From: Coleofasciculus sp. S288
Lineage (GTDB): Bacteria; Cyanobacteriota; Cyanobacteriia; Cyanobacteriales; Coleofasciculaceae
Length of the DNA: 5,600 nt
Assembly (NCBI GenBank): GCA_020216575.1
Contig: JAIUYC010000351.1
Location: forward strand, 1-5,600
Direction of reading: 5' to 3'
This document shows positions 5,219-5,600 of the stretch, piece by piece (within the stretch, counting starts at the first letter, position 1; each line of letters begins with the position of its first letter). The translations under genes and the position numbers were made by a program. The notes below the pieces were generated by a model. The model did no database searches and was not told the DNA's origin. It worked only from the letters and a program-made list of their open reading frames with translations.

Positions 5219-5600
5219 ATGTATCTTTATAAAGCTTACAATTTAAGTATTCACTCGGAGTTGCCCCTACCCGAACTCATTCCTACAGAAAGCCTACCTG
5301 ATGTAGTGTTGCGATTGGGGAAGCTAATGAATCCGGAGCAAAGAATCAGCAATGGAGGCAACTATTTCCGAGGTAAGGTTGAAGGATTAGGGATGTTCTT
5401 GGTTCAGGGTGGACGTGAAATTGTCATCGATCCTGAGCCAGGTATAGATGAAGCTGTTCTCCGTCCCCTCATTCTCGGACCAATTCTGTCCGTGGTGCTG
5501 CGGCAAAGAGGACTGCTAGTACTCCATGCCAGCAGTTTTGCTGACAAGGGTGAGGCTGTAGCCTTTATAGCCGAATCAGGATGGGGGAAATCAACCTTAG
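5219..5600 (+). CDS. HprK-related kinase of a lasso-type cluster (3' truncated by window)
   Basis: The visible 127 residues match the N-terminal half of HPr-kinase-like proteins found beside RiPP genes. The start MYLYKAYNLSIHSELPLPEL is typical of the family; the alternative ATG 5210 adds only MIN. A beta-rich N-terminal region runs to about residue 75, then LRPLILGPILSVVLRQRGLLVLHASS (81-106), then the P-loop A118-E-S-G-W-G-K124-S-T. The first P-loop residue is Ala where Gly is more usual, which the motif allows. The gene is cut right after the P-loop, so the catalytic Asp and C-terminal part cannot be checked. In characterised lasso clusters (paeninodin type) related kinases phosphorylate a Ser side chain at the C-terminus of the peptide. 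Here the precursor ends in His, so another residue (Ser37, Ser45, Ser57 or a Thr) or another function must be considered. It is the same strand as the precursor but 431 bases away. Confidence 0.85.
   Translation, partial: MYLYKAYNLSIHSELPLPELIPTESLPDVVLRLGKLMNPEQRISNGGNYFRGKVEGLGMFLVQGGREIVIDPEPGIDEAVLRPLILGPILSVVLRQRGLLVLHASSFADKGEAVAFIAESGWGKSTL

Overview
The window looks like cyanobacterial chromosomal DNA. Five perfect copies of the cyanobacterial HIP1 octamer GCGATCGC occur (starting at 420, 624, 1350, 2026 and 3853), there is a heptamer repeat in the intergenic DNA, and the protein families fit. Every supported gene is on the + strand. I cannot name the species.

Layout. Positions 1-183 are the last 60 codons of a membrane protein. 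At 206-1489 is a GT4-type glycosyltransferase; these two probably belong to a polysaccharide or envelope locus. After a 201-base gap comes a compact lasso-peptide-type RiPP operon: a PqqD-like leader-binding protein (B1, 1691-2005), a transglutaminase-like leader peptidase (B2, 1989-2438, overlapping B1 by 17 bases) and an asparagine-synthetase-like macrolactam synthetase (C, 2435-4459, overlapping B2 by 4 bases). A strong hairpin lies in the 130-base gap before a 65-residue precursor peptide (A, 4590-4787). Then come 431 gene-free bases with tandem hairpins and heptamer repeats. From 5219 (or 5210) to the window edge is the 5' part of an HprK-related kinase, cut just after its P-loop.

How the genes would work together (family knowledge plus inference). 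B1 binds the precursor leader, which carries the Y-x2-P ... G ... T recognition pattern. B2 cuts the leader two residues after Thr20. C adenylates an acidic side chain and closes a ring onto the new N-terminus. The kinase may phosphorylate the product. No transporter gene is visible; it could lie beyond position 5600.

The most interesting point is the precursor. Cutting at the canonical site would release a 44-residue core, far longer than well-known lasso peptides, with a low-complexity tail containing an exact five-residue tandem duplication, and with adjacent Glu and Asp at ring positions 8 and 9. The last 14 residues (Gly52-His65) also look like a lasso core on their own. The B2 protein has no Asp anywhere, so its catalytic triad must differ from the usual Cys-His-Asp.
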